From Photobacterium sp. SKA34 (GTDB lineage Bacteria > Pseudomonadota > Gammaproteobacteria > Enterobacterales > Vibrionaceae), in contig NZ_CH724144.1 in assembly GCF_000153325.1 (NCBI RefSeq), positions 377,138 to 441,137 on the forward strand: a stretch of 64,000 nucleotides of DNA, written 5' to 3'. The position numbers were made by a program, and so were the translations under genes. This document shows, one piece after another, positions 40,689 through 50,408 of this stretch (position 1 is the stretch's first letter; every line of letters starts with the position of its first letter). The notes beneath the pieces are model-generated. The model saw nothing but the letters and a program-made list of their open reading frames with translations. It made no database searches and had not been told where the DNA came from.

Positions 40689-40787
40689 TTGTCTCTCCAA
40701 TAAGTCTTTTTATGGCGTTATTGTATGCGTACGATGGCTATGTTTTAATTGAAAATAAGTGGGATAACATGTGAGAAAAATTCACAG

Positions 40788-41657
40788 ATGAGACATCTTA
40801 AAGCTTTTCATGTATTCGATGTGTCAGCGTCATGTTCAAGTTTTAGTGAAGCGGCACAGCAATTGAACATTACGCATGGCGCAGTGAGCAAACAGATCAA
40901 GACGCTAGAAGCGTATTTAGGCGTTGAGCTTTTTTATAAGAAAGGTCGAAACGTCTTTTTAACGCAGGAAGGTGAAAAGTTAAAAGTGTCGACCCGTCAA
41001 GTGTTCACCGTATTGGAAAACACGGTGAATGAGTTGCGACAGCCTGCGCTTCATACGTTGGAAGTGTCATGTGAGCCAACATTAACCATGCGTTGGTTGA
41101 TGCCTCGATTAAGTGGCTTTTATGAATCTTCAGGTATTGATGTGCGTTTATCGACGGCTGGTGGTGCTGTTCAATTAGGGACAAATGGCTTATCGCTTGC
41201 TATACGTCGTGATGATTTTGAGTGTTCTCGTGATTACTATAAAACGTCATTAGTTGAAGAATGGGTGGGTCCCGTTTTCTCGCCCGATTATTGGGAAAAA
41301 GTGAAGCACGATCTTGGCAGTATCACGACGATTCATAGTGCAACTCGAGCTAAAGCATGGAAAAGCTGGCAGCAGAGGAGCGATACAGCAACTGATTTTA
41401 CTCGCCACTCCCAGCAGAAGTTTGGTCATTTTTATTTTTGTATTCAAGCGGCTATTGAAGGATTAGGGGCAGCAATGGGGTCATATCCTTTTGTTATGGA
41501 TGACATCAAACGAGGTGTGTTGGTAGCGCCATTTGGTTTTGTGCCTTCGGGGTGTGATTATATTCTGATGAGTGATAAAGCAAATTTAGTCGATGAAGAA
41601 AAACAGTTTGCTGATTGGTTAATAGATAATTTATCGCAGGCTATACCGAAGTGCTAA
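40788..41657 (+). CDS. LysR-family transcriptional regulator
   Basis: About 290 residues. The N-terminal winged helix-turn-helix (FDVSASCSSFSEAAQQLNITHGAVSKQIKTLEAYLGVELF, of which SFSEAAQQLNITHGAVSKQI is the core) is followed by a periplasmic-binding-like effector domain from about residue 90. The pattern RHLKAFHVFDVSA near the start and the RxxxKAWKSWQQ segment suggest the GcvA-like subgroup. ATG 40788 fits the usual start of this family; an earlier TTG would add 13 unrelated residues. It faces the LysE-family exporter, a common pairing in which the regulator senses the exported compound. Confidence 0.9.
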   Translation: MRHLKAFHVFDVSASCSSFSEAAQQLNITHGAVSKQIKTLEAYLGVELFYKKGRNVFLTQEGEKLKVSTRQVFTVLENTVNELRQPALHTLEVSCEPTLTMRWLMPRLSGFYESSGIDVRLSTAGGAVQLGTNGLSLAIRRDDFECSRDYYKTSLVEEWVGPVFSPDYWEKVKHDLGSITTIHSATRAKAWKSWQQRSDTATDFTRHSQQKFGHFYFCIQAAIEGLGAAMGSYPFVMDDIKRGVLVAPFGFVPSGCDYILMSDKANLVDEEKQFADWLIDNLSQAIPKC

Positions 41658-41666
41658 AAATGAATG

Positions 41667-41694
41667 AAAGCCGCTAATTTAAAGCGGCTTTTTA
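41667..41694. terminator. Terminator between the LysR gene and the M48 peptidase
   Basis: AAAGCCGCT / AGCGGCTTT stem with an AATTTAA loop followed by T residues, between convergent genes. Confidence 0.75.
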
Positions 41695-41711
41695 GTATGG
41701 CAATGATTTTG

Positions 41712-42506
41712 TTAGGCTTCGCGAGCGATCAGAGTCGATTCTTGATCACTAAGCTGATAGTTATTAATCGCGATAACACGTTTTGTCATGCGTGGATGGC
41801 TTGATGTTATTTCTTGTAAAAAGCCAAACACAGCAGGCACACTCAGCTCTTGTTGTACAAAACTGTCATTATTGGTTGCAGTCACCAGTTCTCGGCTTCC
41901 TGATGCTAGAGTGATGAGGGCATTAATGCTGGCGGATTTATTATTAATAATTTCAGCCGCAATGCGATCACAGGTCAATTCACAAGCACGGCTATAAGCT
42001 GAACCTAAGAAAGGGATAAACATTGCAGGTTTCATTAATAGGTTAATCCAGAAATTTACGTGACCTGCGGCATGGTGAGCAAGCTCATGAGCAATGACAA
42101 AGCGCAGTTGATCTTGTTTTTTATCTTCCCATAATAAATCAACTAAATCGCTAAACAGTAGAGTGTATTTACGAGATAGAAATTTCACCGCTAATGCATT
42201 GGTTAAACCTTGAGAGTTTACAATAAACATTTCAGGCTTTTCTTTCATATCAAGCGTAGTTGCTATTTCGTCAGCCATATTATTTAAGTTTGTATATTGG
42301 TTTTTATTAACGTGAACGGCATTACCAAAAATACTAGCTTGAAAGAATTTACTTGATAGCCAAATAAAAAATGCTACTGGGATAAGAAAAATAAGAATAC
42401 TAAAAAGTGTGCCCAGTAATAATCCAACCCAAATTAATCCACCAATAATAATGCATAACATTTTATAAAGATTTTCTTTAGGGTGACGTAACGAAGAAAC
42501 GTTCAT
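41712..42506 (-). CDS. M48-family membrane metallopeptidase
   Basis: A 264-residue protein with two N-terminal membrane helices (about 15-55), then a zinc peptidase domain. The catalytic motif HELAHHAAGH is at about residue 140 and the downstream zinc-ligand glutamate lies in CELTCDRIAAE. The family includes HtpX-like and BepA-like proteases; this short form with an N-terminal anchor probably faces the cytoplasm or periplasm in membrane-protein quality control. Specific substrates are unknown. The gene stands alone, and its upstream gap is long and AT-rich. Confidence 0.87.
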   Translation of the reverse strand: MNVSSLRHPKENLYKMLCIIIGGLIWVGLLLGTLFSILIFLIPVAFFIWLSSKFFQASIFGNAVHVNKNQYTNLNNMADEIATTLDMKEKPEMFIVNSQGLTNALAVKFLSRKYTLLFSDLVDLLWEDKKQDQLRFVIAHELAHHAAGHVNFWINLLMKPAMFIPFLGSAYSRACELTCDRIAAEIINNKSASINALITLASGSRELVTATNNDSFVQQELSVPAVFGFLQEITSSHPRMTKRVIAINNYQLSDQESTLIAREA

Positions 42507-43020
42507 TAAATAATTCCTTTTGTCAGTTAATTAAAATCATGAATAGGCAAAATAGTGCAATTAAGATGAATGGCAGGCAAACTTAAGAGTATAAAAATGC
42601 GACGTGTATAATGAAAAAACACATTTATTGCTTTTAGAGTATTTCTTGTTGTGCGTTAATGGCTTAATTATTCTATTTTTTAAAAATAAAATACCTTATG
42701 GAACTATCATGATTAATTCGACTTTTCACAGAGATATGTCACATTAATTATAATGTATTACAATTTATTTTTTATATTGTTTCTTTATATCAAATCTAAA
42801 TTTCATAGAATAGATAATGATAAGCAAATAATGAGATCTTTATCAATTTAAAAAATTATCTTTATTATGACGTTGATTTTTTTGTTTAAGATCAAATAAA
42901 TAAATTATTAAGTAGGTAAAACAATAATAAAAAGATATTTGATTGTTCTTGTGTTATTTACGAAAGCATTTTTAACAGAGTGTTTTGGTAATTAATATTA
43001 TTTAAATTAAGGTAAATATT
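42507..43020. promoter_or_regulatory. Long AT-rich gap upstream of the alcohol dehydrogenase
   Basis: 514 bases, very AT-rich, between the divergent peptidase and alcohol dehydrogenase genes. No open frame with coding character is seen. It should hold both promoters and is large enough for several regulator sites, but I cannot identify a specific one. Confidence 0.4.
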
Positions 43021-44169
43021 ATGAGCAGTGCATTCTATATTCCTACTGTTAACTTCATGGGCGCAGGCTGTTTGACTCAAGCTGCTGATGCGATTAAATC
43101 TCACGGTTTTAAAAAAGCACTTATTGTTACCGATAAAGTATTGAACCAAATTGGTGTGGTTACTCAAGTGGCTTTATTGCTCACTGAGCGTGATATTGAC
43201 TCTGTGGTTTATGATGGTACTCAGCCAAACCCAACCATTAAAAACGTTGATGAAGGTTTAGCGTTACTAAAAGAAAACCAATGTGATTTTGTGATTTCTC
43301 TTGGTGGTGGTTCTCCACATGACTGTGCGAAAGGTATTGCGCTATTGGCTGCCAACGGTGGTCACATTGGTGATTACGAAGGTGTTGACCGATCTGCAAA
43401 AGCACAGCTGCCTGTGGTTGCTATTAACACTACAGCGGGTACTGCATCGGAGATGACCCGTTTCTGTATTATCACTGATGAAGAACGTCATATTAAGATG
43501 GCGATTGTCGATAAAAATACGACTCCATTAATATCTGTAAATGATCCTCAGTTAATGTTGGCAAAACCTGCATCATTAACTGCTGCAACAGGGATGGATG
43601 CATTAACTCACGCTATCGAAGCGTATGTTTCAATAGCCGCAACACCAATTACTGATGCAGTGGCGATTAAAGCGATTGAGTTAATTCAACAAAACCTACG
43701 TACCGCAGTAAAAGATGGACAAAACTTGAATGCTCGTGAGCAAATGGCATATGCGCAGTTTATGGCTGGTATGGCATTTAACAACGCGTCACTCGGTTAT
43801 GTACATGCGATGGCGCATCAGTTAGGGGGTTATTACAATCTTCCTCATGGTGTATGTAATGCAGTATTACTACCGCATGTTCAGCGTTATAACGCACAAG
43901 TATCAGCTGAGCGTTTACGTGATGTTGCTAAAGCAATGGGTGTTGATGTCGAAGGTATGACTGCAGAGCAGGGTGCTAATGCAGCACTGGAAGCGATTGT
44001 GGCGCTATCTAAAGATGTTGGCATTCCATTAGGTTTAAAAGTACTTGGTGTGAAAGAAGAAGATATCCCATTATTGGCTGACAATGCATTGAACGATGCT
44101 TGTGGTTTCACTAACCCTAAACAAGCAACTCATGAAGAAATTTCACAGATCTTTATGGCAGCAATGTAA
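43021..44169 (+). CDS. yiaY: Iron-containing alcohol dehydrogenase (YiaY-like)
   Basis: A 382-residue NAD-dependent group III alcohol dehydrogenase, the same length as E. coli YiaY (383). The nucleotide-binding [13 protein letters not shown] motif is near residue 97. The iron ligands are in the [15 protein letters not shown] segment and the [20 protein letters not shown] segment (His residues at about 263, 267 and 277). Such enzymes reduce small aldehydes or oxidise primary alcohols; the real substrate is not set by sequence. It is a single gene followed by a terminator. Confidence 0.92.
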   Translation: MSSAFYIPTVNFMGAGCLTQAADAIKSHGFKKALIVTDKVLNQIGVVTQVALLLTERDIDSVVYDGTQPNPTIKNVDEGLALLKENQCDFVISLGGGSPHDCAKGIALLAANGGHIGDYEGVDRSAKAQLPVVAINTTAGTASEMTRFCIITDEERHIKMAIVDKNTTPLISVNDPQLMLAKPASLTAATGMDALTHAIEAYVSIAATPITDAVAIKAIELIQQNLRTAVKDGQNLNAREQMAYAQFMAGMAFNNASLGYVHAMAHQLGGYYNLPHGVCNAVLLPHVQRYNAQVSAERLRDVAKAMGVDVEGMTAEQGANAALEAIVALSKDVGIPLGLKVLGVKEEDIPLLADNALNDACGFTNPKQATHEEISQIFMAAM

Positions 44170-44188
44170 TTTAAAGTAATGAGATAAT

Positions 44189-44219
44189 AAAAAGGCAATC
44201 TTATAGATTGCCTTTTTTA
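44189..44219 (+). terminator. Rho-independent terminator after yiaY
   Basis: AAAAGGCAATC / GATTGCCTTTT stem with a TTATA loop and a T-run. Confidence 0.85.
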
Positions 44220-44249
44220 ATGGTTAACTTTTGTATTCGCTTAATGGCG

Positions 44250-45704
44250 TTAAAGCAGTGGGCTAAACATATAGAAAAAACGCTCGATAAATTTGTTCTT
44301 CATTGATCGTTTACTCCATTGCTCACGATCGATTTCGTCAGAATCAGCAATATAGGTTTGTTGTAATTGACTTAGCTCTTGTGTGAAATCAATATTATCG
44401 ACAGCCATCGTCACTTCAAAATTAAGCCATAAGCTTCGCATATCAAGATTTACAGTACCAATTAGGCAATGGCTATCATCAATCACCACCGATTTTGTGT
44501 GTAACAACCCGCCGTGGAAACGATGGATATGTACTCCTGATTCCAGTAAATCACTGAAGAATGATCGGCTTGCCCATTCCACCATAACTGAATCATTTTT
44601 ACGCGGAATAACAATGTGTACTGCAATACCACGATCAGCTGCTCCTTTCATGGCATGAAGTAAATGTTCACTCGGTACGAAGTAAGGGGTTGTGATAACG
44701 ACTGATTTTTGTGCTTGGTAAATACTGAGTAACAACGCTTGATGAATAATATCATCTGGCATACCTGGCCCTGATGGTATGACTTGTACCGTGTCTTTGT
44801 GTGCCGTATCAAAGGTACAGGAAGGCAGTGGGGGTAAAAAGCGTTTCCCTGTTTCTACTTCCCAGTCCCATGCTTGAATACAATTTAAAACCGAAACGGT
44901 AGGGCCTGAAATTCGCACCATGACATCGACCCATTGACCCACGCCCGCATCGACTTTAAAAAATGATGGATCGACTAAATTCATAGAGCCTGTGTAAGCG
45001 ATATGATCATCAACGACAACAATTTTACGGTGTAGACGTAAATCAAGGCGACGGAAGAACATCCTAAACGGTGATACCGCTAAGGCTTCAACTAATTCGA
45101 TGCCAGCACCGCGCATTAACTTAGGCCAATGCGATTGGAAAAAACGCATACTACCTGCAGAATCAAGTAATAAGCGGACTTTAACATCACGTTTAGCGGC
45201 TTGAATTAAAGCAACGCCTACTTCATCTGCAAGTCCACCAGGGTTCCAGATATAAAATTCAAGGTGGATTGAATATTGTGCATGGTTTATGTCGTTAACC
45301 AGTGAACGTAAAATTTCTTGTGGTGATGATTGCAAGGATAGGTCATTACCAATGAGTCCGGGGATGCCTAATCGATTTTCACATAACTCACTGATCGGCT
45401 TAGCAACAAGGCTCATTTGCTGAGGTTGATGCCCCGGACAATCATTGAGTTGTTTAAACCAATTACCAAAAGGCAAAAACATTTCTCGTGCACGCTCAGC
45501 TCGCTTTTTACCAAGATTTAATTCACCAAATAATAGATATGCAATTACCCCACCGATGGGTACGATGTAAATGATCATCATCCACGCTAGCGATACTCCA
45601 ACAACGCGACGTTTAAATACGACGCGAACTGTAACCGATGCGATGAGTAACCAGTAGGCGAAAACGCCAATCCACGTTAAGACTTGATAAAATTGTTCCA
45701 TCAA
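44250..45704 (-). CDS. cls: Cardiolipin synthase (ClsA type)
   Basis: A 484-residue inner-membrane enzyme joining two phosphatidylglycerol molecules to make cardiolipin. Two N-terminal membrane helices (about 5-60) are followed by two phospholipase-D motifs: HRKIVVVDDHIAYTGSMN at about residue 225 and HTKSVVIDDSHCLIGTVNLD at about 400, both with the complete HxKxxxxD core. Length and layout match ClsA rather than ClsB or ClsC. It is transcribed alone, convergent with yiaY. Confidence 0.94.
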   Translation of the reverse strand: MMEQFYQVLTWIGVFAYWLLIASVTVRVVFKRRVVGVSLAWMMIIYIVPIGGVIAYLLFGELNLGKKRAERAREMFLPFGNWFKQLNDCPGHQPQQMSLVAKPISELCENRLGIPGLIGNDLSLQSSPQEILRSLVNDINHAQYSIHLEFYIWNPGGLADEVGVALIQAAKRDVKVRLLLDSAGSMRFFQSHWPKLMRGAGIELVEALAVSPFRMFFRRLDLRLHRKIVVVDDHIAYTGSMNLVDPSFFKVDAGVGQWVDVMVRISGPTVSVLNCIQAWDWEVETGKRFLPPLPSCTFDTAHKDTVQVIPSGPGMPDDIIHQALLLSIYQAQKSVVITTPYFVPSEHLLHAMKGAADRGIAVHIVIPRKNDSVMVEWASRSFFSDLLESGVHIHRFHGGLLHTKSVVIDDSHCLIGTVNLDMRSLWLNFEVTMAVDNIDFTQELSQLQQTYIADSDEIDREQWSKRSMKNKFIERFFYMFSPLL

Positions 45705-45988
45705 ATGACTTCATTGATTCAATAATACGTTATAGATATATAGTGCATTGAAAAATGAAAAAAACCTAATATTTAGGGTGTTTATTAACAAAAATTGGGT
45801 GAGAAATCAGTTTTTAACTGTTTAATTAAATGCATAAATTGCACCTAATATTAATGACTGAAATTTATTAAGAAGAAGTATCTATTGGATTGGGATATAC
45901 CCCTTTTTTCTGTGTTAATTTCGCCCGTGACTTTTCCTTTGATATTGTGCTGTTATACTCGCTCGCTCTTTTGATGTAAGGCTGCCCT

Positions 45989-46684
45989 ATGTTTACTCTT
46001 GTATACCAACACCCTGATTTTTTAGTCATTAATAAGCATCCAGGTATCAGTGTTCATAAAGATGACAATGATCAGCCGTTACTCGCTGCTGTTGCTGAAC
46101 AAACCGGTGACGAAAAACTGTATTTGATCCATCGTCTCGACAAAATGACATCAGGTTTACTTCTGCTTGGACGAAATAAAGAAGCAGCATCGATCCTGTC
46201 TTCTAATTTTGCCGAGCGTGTGGTCGAAAAGTTTTATGTTGCGATAGGCACCAAAAAGCCAAAGAAAAAACAAGTTGTGGTGATTGGTGATATGACTCGT
46301 TCACGTCGTAGTAGCTGGAAATTAGAAAGTACGAAGGAAAACCCTGCCATCACCCAGTTTTTCTCAACAGCAGCAGGGGAGGGACGACGTTTATTTCTCT
46401 GTAAGCCGCATACAGGGAAAACGCATCAGATCCGTGTTGCATTACGTAGTGTCGGTTCTGGTATCACAGGCGATGATATTTATGGCACTGAAGCGTCAGA
46501 TCGTGGTTACTTACATGCTTATGCTCTGTCTTTTCCTTATAAGGGCAAAACACAGCGTTTTATTTGTCCACCAACAGACGGTAAATTGTGGCAAGTAGCT
46601 GAGACGCAACAGGCGTTAAGCGATTGGAGTCAGCCATGGCAATTAGAGTGGCCAACACTGGCTTATAAAAAGGCGAGTTTATAA
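45989..46684 (+). CDS. RluA-family pseudouridine synthase (TIGR01621-like)
   Basis: A 231-residue RNA-modifying enzyme. The catalytic motif HRLDKMTSGLLLLGRN is near residue 48, with Asp the nucleophile, and the LHAYALSFPYKG segment and HTGKTHQIRVALRSVG uracil-binding segment are present. No S4 domain precedes it, unlike RluC/RluD. The size and motifs fit the short TIGR01621 subgroup found in gammaproteobacteria, whose RNA target is not well defined. Confidence 0.88.
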   Translation: MFTLVYQHPDFLVINKHPGISVHKDDNDQPLLAAVAEQTGDEKLYLIHRLDKMTSGLLLLGRNKEAASILSSNFAERVVEKFYVAIGTKKPKKKQVVVIGDMTRSRRSSWKLESTKENPAITQFFSTAAGEGRRLFLCKPHTGKTHQIRVALRSVGSGITGDDIYGTEASDRGYLHAYALSFPYKGKTQRFICPPTDGKLWQVAETQQALSDWSQPWQLEWPTLAYKKASL

Positions 46685-46834
46685 AGTCTTGAAGTCATTG
46701 CTGTGTTTTTCTGCAGTTTATTTAGAACTGTAGAAATCCTCAGCAATTAGCATCAGCACATATTCTTGGTGCTATAACTATCAATAAGCTTAACGTATAA
46801 TGGCTGTCTAGGATCACCTAGCAAGAGAAAAATC

Positions 46835-47113
46835 ATGCGTATTGCCCGCTCACGAGCTCATAGAAATCAAATTCGTAATCAACGTAATCAACGTCAACTT
46901 CGTCATTGTCGTCATCGGGCCCAGCAGTTCTTTCAATTTAAGTATTCTATGTTTTATTCCCCTTACCTTCCTGTATTGAAGCAGACTAACGATGGTATTT
47001 TTCAATTATCGTCGCAATTAATTTACCGTAATTATCCAGCATTTATACCGCTTTGTTTGCCTAGAGAAATCACTGCTTCAGTGTCGCCAACGACCCTATT
47101 ATTAGCGGCTTGA
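46835..47113 (+). CDS. Small basic protein of unknown function
   Basis: A 92-residue frame I do not recognise. The first 35 residues are rich in Arg, His, Gln and Asn (RNQIRNQRNQRQLRHCRHRA), and the rest is neutral without a clear membrane helix or motif. AAGAG seven to eight bases before the ATG is a fair ribosome site. A small hairpin (CTAGG ATCA CCTAG, 46809-46822) precedes it. It may be a real small gene in the gap between two enzymes, or a chance frame; conservation across related genomes would decide. Confidence 0.4.
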   Translation: MRIARSRAHRNQIRNQRNQRQLRHCRHRAQQFFQFKYSMFYSPYLPVLKQTNDGIFQLSSQLIYRNYPAFIPLCLPREITASVSPTTLLLAA

Positions 47114-47193
47114 GTAATATAAGACGAGGATACTGGTATTCTTGTGGTCAGTGTATAAAATAGCGCCCTTAATTCACTATATAGTTTGAAATT

Positions 47194-48132
47194 ATGGAAA
47201 TAAGTGCATTACCCACTTTAGAAGCTCATCTACTAACAGCCTTGTCTTCACCGCCTAATGAAGTTCGTCGACTTTTTCATGGCCGTGGACGTTGCTGGCA
47301 AGGGTTAGAGCAAATAACGGTTGATTGGCTACAAGGTCAAGTACTTGTTTCCTTGTTTAAAGAGCCATCACCAGAATTTCTTAGCGCATTAATAACGCTA
47401 TTAAATAGCCTTACGACAACACCACAATGGCAAGCGAGTGGGGCGATATCGCTATTGCTTCAGCATCGTGATCGCGAAGGATCTCCGATGGACGTGATGT
47501 GGGGAGAAACGTCAGAATATCAAGATGTGATTGAAAGTGGTTTAGTTTACAAGCTAGATCTGGGTCGTAAGCAGAATAATGGCTTATTCCTTGATATGCG
47601 TTTAGGCCGTGACTGGGTTCGCGAGCAAGCAGCAGGTAAACGCGTACTGAATTTATTCGCTTACACCTGTGGTTTCTCGGTTGCTGCGATTGCTGGTGGT
47701 GCTGAGCATGTTGTGAACCTTGATATGGCAAAAGCGGCATTAAGCCGTGGTCGTGATAATCACCATTTAAATAAACATGATTTAAAGAAAGTCAGTTTCT
47801 TAGGCCATGAACTATTTAAATCATGGGGTAAGGTCCGAAAATATGGTCCATACGATCTCATTATTATTGACCCACCATCATTTCAGAAAGGTAGCTTTGC
47901 ACTAACGAAAGATTATCAAAAGATCTTACGCCGTTTACCTGAATTGTTAACCCCAAACGGCACAGTGTTAGCGTGTGTGAATGATCCTAGCATTACTTCA
48001 GCTTTCTTGATTGAAGGTATGGCAGCAGAAGCACCAGAGCTAGTGTTTGAAAAACGTCTTGATAATCCATCAGAGTTTAAAGATATTGAACCAGAAGGTG
48101 GTTTAAAGGCCTTAGTATTCAAACGCAACTAA
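47194..48132 (+). CDS. Class I SAM-dependent methyltransferase (RlmK/RlmI-like)
   Basis: A 312-residue Rossmann-fold methyltransferase of the PF10672 type. The SAM-binding loop is VLNLFAYTCGFSVAA (about 150-165), an acidic loop VNLDMAK follows, and the target-base motif DPPSF is at about 229. This matches rRNA or related nucleic-acid methyltransferases. The N-terminal 100 residues are a variable substrate-recognition part. The exact target is not evident. Confidence 0.87.
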   Translation: MEISALPTLEAHLLTALSSPPNEVRRLFHGRGRCWQGLEQITVDWLQGQVLVSLFKEPSPEFLSALITLLNSLTTTPQWQASGAISLLLQHRDREGSPMDVMWGETSEYQDVIESGLVYKLDLGRKQNNGLFLDMRLGRDWVREQAAGKRVLNLFAYTCGFSVAAIAGGAEHVVNLDMAKAALSRGRDNHHLNKHDLKKVSFLGHELFKSWGKVRKYGPYDLIIIDPPSFQKGSFALTKDYQKILRRLPELLTPNGTVLACVNDPSITSAFLIEGMAAEAPELVFEKRLDNPSEFKDIEPEGGLKALVFKRN

Positions 48133-48166
48133 TTGAAAAATAGAAAATAGCGACAACCACTATCTT

Positions 48167-48198
48167 ATCCCTTATGTTTTAAATATAAGGGATTTTTT
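48167..48198 (+). terminator. Rho-independent terminator after the methyltransferase
   Basis: ATCCCTTAT (48167-48175) / ATAAGGGAT (48185-48193) with a T-run after it. Confidence 0.83.
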
Positions 48199-48410
48199 AT
48201 ATCTAATTACTGTGTTACTAGTGATAAAAATGGGTAAAGTGTCACATAACCATATATTTAACCTTACTAACTTGTTCATAATTAAGGTAATGTTGCAATT
48301 TTTTAGCTGCTGACAAATACTGAGAAGACAGCATATAAAAATAAAAACGCAGGATTGTTATTTCATTTCGTGTAGTTACATAACAAAACATCGATTAAGG
48401 ATGAGTCATT

Positions 48411-49421
48411 ATGTTTAAGTCTTTTTTTCTCGATCGACGCTGGTTTTTATGGTCGATTTTGGGAAGCGCATTAATACTTTATGGTACTTGGTATCTTGTA
48501 CAAGTAACTGTTGAAGTCAATGGGTGGTATGGTTCTTTCTTCGATTTACTTCAAAAGGCAATGACAACACCAAATTCAGTGTCGCTTGAAGAAATACTTG
48601 CAGGCTGCTTTGAATTTTTAAATATAGTGTCTGTATATGTCTTTGTTGTTGTTTTCTTAGAGTTTTTTACTAAGCACTATGTATTTAGATGGCGAACGGC
48701 AATGAATGACTATTATACCTCTCATTGGGATAAGATCCGTCATATAGAAGGGGCATCACAGCGTGTACAAGAAGACACAATGAGGTTAGCAGCGATACTT
48801 GAATCACTTGGGGTTAGTTTTTTGCGCTCAGTAATGATTCTTATTGCTTTTTTACCTCTTTTGTGGACGTTAAGTGAGAATATCAAAGAATTACCTTGGA
48901 TAGGACCCGTTGATCATTCACTGGTTTATTTAGCCATCATTATTTCTATTTTTGGAACAGTGCTTCTTGCTGCTGTAGGATTTAAACTTCCGGGACTTGA
49001 ATTTAATAATCAAAAAGTTGAAGCGGCGTATCGTAAAGAGCTTGTACATGGTGAGGACCATCAGGAGCGAGCGCAGCCAGAAACACTTAAAGAGCTCTAT
49101 TCAAACGTTAGGAAAAATTACTTCACACTGTTCAAGCATTATTTATATTTTGATGTTGCTAGGTTTTCCTATATTCAATATACAGTGATTTTACCTTTTA
49201 TCGCGATGGCGCCAGCCATTGTTTCAGGCGCAATCACTTTCGGGCTCTTTCAACAAATTAATAATTCATTCGGCAAGGTAGAAGAATCATTCCAATATTT
49301 GGTACATTCTTGGAAGACTATTGTTGAATTGATGTCGATTTATAAACGTTTGAAAGCATTTGAAATACAAATTAACGAGGCCATTGCGGCTTCAGAAATA
49401 ACGATAGACGAGCAAATTTAA
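48411..49421 (+). CDS. SbmA/BacA-like peptide transporter, short form
   Basis: A 336-residue membrane protein. From about residue 10 it follows E. coli SbmA (406 residues) closely: WSILGSALILYGTWYLVQV, SHYVFRW-like KHYVFRWRTAMNDYY, HIEGASQRVQEDTMR, KLPGLEFNNQKVEAAYRKEL and a C-terminal ELMSIYKRLKAFE. About 75 residues of the SbmA N-terminus are missing. The remaining start (MFKSFF) looks like the beginning of SbmA joined to its later part. SbmA and BacA import microcin-type and proline-rich peptides using the proton gradient. The short form may be a natural subgroup; a 278-base upstream gap has no sign of the missing piece. Confidence 0.85.
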   Translation: MFKSFFLDRRWFLWSILGSALILYGTWYLVQVTVEVNGWYGSFFDLLQKAMTTPNSVSLEEILAGCFEFLNIVSVYVFVVVFLEFFTKHYVFRWRTAMNDYYTSHWDKIRHIEGASQRVQEDTMRLAAILESLGVSFLRSVMILIAFLPLLWTLSENIKELPWIGPVDHSLVYLAIIISIFGTVLLAAVGFKLPGLEFNNQKVEAAYRKELVHGEDHQERAQPETLKELYSNVRKNYFTLFKHYLYFDVARFSYIQYTVILPFIAMAPAIVSGAITFGLFQQINNSFGKVEESFQYLVHSWKTIVELMSIYKRLKAFEIQINEAIAASEITIDEQI

Positions 49422-49440
49422 CCATACCGATCAATATTGA

Positions 49441-49477
49441 AAAAGCCCGTACCAAATGATCATTGGTACGGGCTTTT
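49441..49477. terminator. Bidirectional terminator between the SbmA-like and lipoprotein genes
   Basis: AAAAGCCCGTACCAA / TTGGTACGGGCTTTT, a 15-base perfect stem flanked by A and T runs, between convergent genes. Confidence 0.9.
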
Positions 49478-49497
49478 TATTATTATGAAAATAAATA

Positions 49498-49899
49498 TTA
49501 ATTCAATGCTTCACAAGATTTTTTAGATACCGCTTGCTCGGCCATTGTACGACCACTGATATCTTTGATCGTAATTAGGTAATTTACACCACTATCAAAC
49601 AATGGTTTTATTTCTTTGTCATTACAGTAGTTTCTCGCAGCCACTTTTGCAGCATTTGATGGTGAAATACGACTTTTCCCACCATAAATAACATTTATTT
49701 TAACGGTATTTCCTGACGCGTAAGCTTGTGTTATTTGATAAGCATCGATTTTTGGATAAGGTGCTTTACTATCAATTGCAGCCGCGCGGCTTTTTGCTAA
49801 TGCTTCTGCAATTTGTTGTTTTTCATGAGAAGCACAGCCACTAAGCAGTAATAAACCTAATGATGCAGTGATTAGCGCTTTGCTTATAGTTAATTTCAC
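49498..49899 (-). CDS. Small lipoprotein of unknown function
   Basis: 133 residues with a lipoprotein signal peptide (lipobox LSGC, Cys at about 22). The remainder is an alpha/beta domain with a central GGKSRISPSNAAKVAARNYC segment and a second Cys near the end (KKSCEALN), possibly forming a disulfide in the periplasm. I do not recognise the family. The neighbour yciI starts 19 bases beyond its end of transcription upstream, so both may share a transcript. Confidence 0.8.
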   Translation of the reverse strand: MKLTISKALITASLGLLLLSGCASHEKQQIAEALAKSRAAAIDSKAPYPKIDAYQITQAYASGNTVKINVIYGGKSRISPSNAAKVAARNYCNDKEIKPLFDSGVNYLITIKDISGRTMAEQAVSKKSCEALN

Positions 49900-49918
49900 A
49901 ATTTCGACCTTAAATAAA

Positions 49919-50218
49919 TTATGGAAGTACTTTTTTAAATGGCTTCACAATCACATTAGCGTATACGCCTGCATCAATATAAGGGTCAGCGTCAGCCCAT
50001 TGTTGTGCTTGTTCTAAAGAAGCAAATTCTGCAATAACAGTCGAGCCTGTAAATCCTGCATCACCTGGGTTCTCACTATCAATGGCGGGCATAGGTCCTG
50101 CAACTAATAGGCGACCTTGTTCTTGTAAATCCTTCAAACGTGCAAGGTGTTTTTCACGAACGCTCATACGTCGCTCTAAGCTATTTTCAACGTCTTGAGA
50201 AAAAATGACGTACCACAT
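49919..50218 (-). CDS. yciI: YciI family protein
   Basis: A 99-residue ferredoxin-like-fold protein almost colinear with E. coli YciI (98). Shared stretches are [32 protein letters not shown] and [16 protein letters not shown], including the conserved His and Asp of the putative active site. Its physiological reaction is not established. It lies just upstream of the small lipoprotein on the same strand. Confidence 0.92.
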   Translation of the reverse strand: MWYVIFSQDVENSLERRMSVREKHLARLKDLQEQGRLLVAGPMPAIDSENPGDAGFTGSTVIAEFASLEQAQQWADADPYIDAGVYANVIVKPFKKVLP

Positions 50219-50370
50219 TATTGTTCTCCCTAATAAAGTACAGAAATGATAGCAGTAAGGTGTGGCTATCTATCTTCGTTATTTTATTGAGCAATAGTAA
50301 CTAATAACAAATGCACTAACTAGGCGTATTTTTTTATATTTGACGAATGTGATTAATGACGTCATTTTTT

Positions 50371-50404
50371 GTAAAAAAGAAAAGCCCTAGAAAACTAGGG
50401 CTTT
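50371..50404 (-). terminator. Rho-independent terminator after the mutarotase gene
   Basis: On the minus strand AAAGCCCTAG / CTAGGGCTTT (loop TTTT) is followed by a T-rich run, a few bases after the stop codon at 50409. Confidence 0.85.
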
Positions 50405-50408
50405 GATG

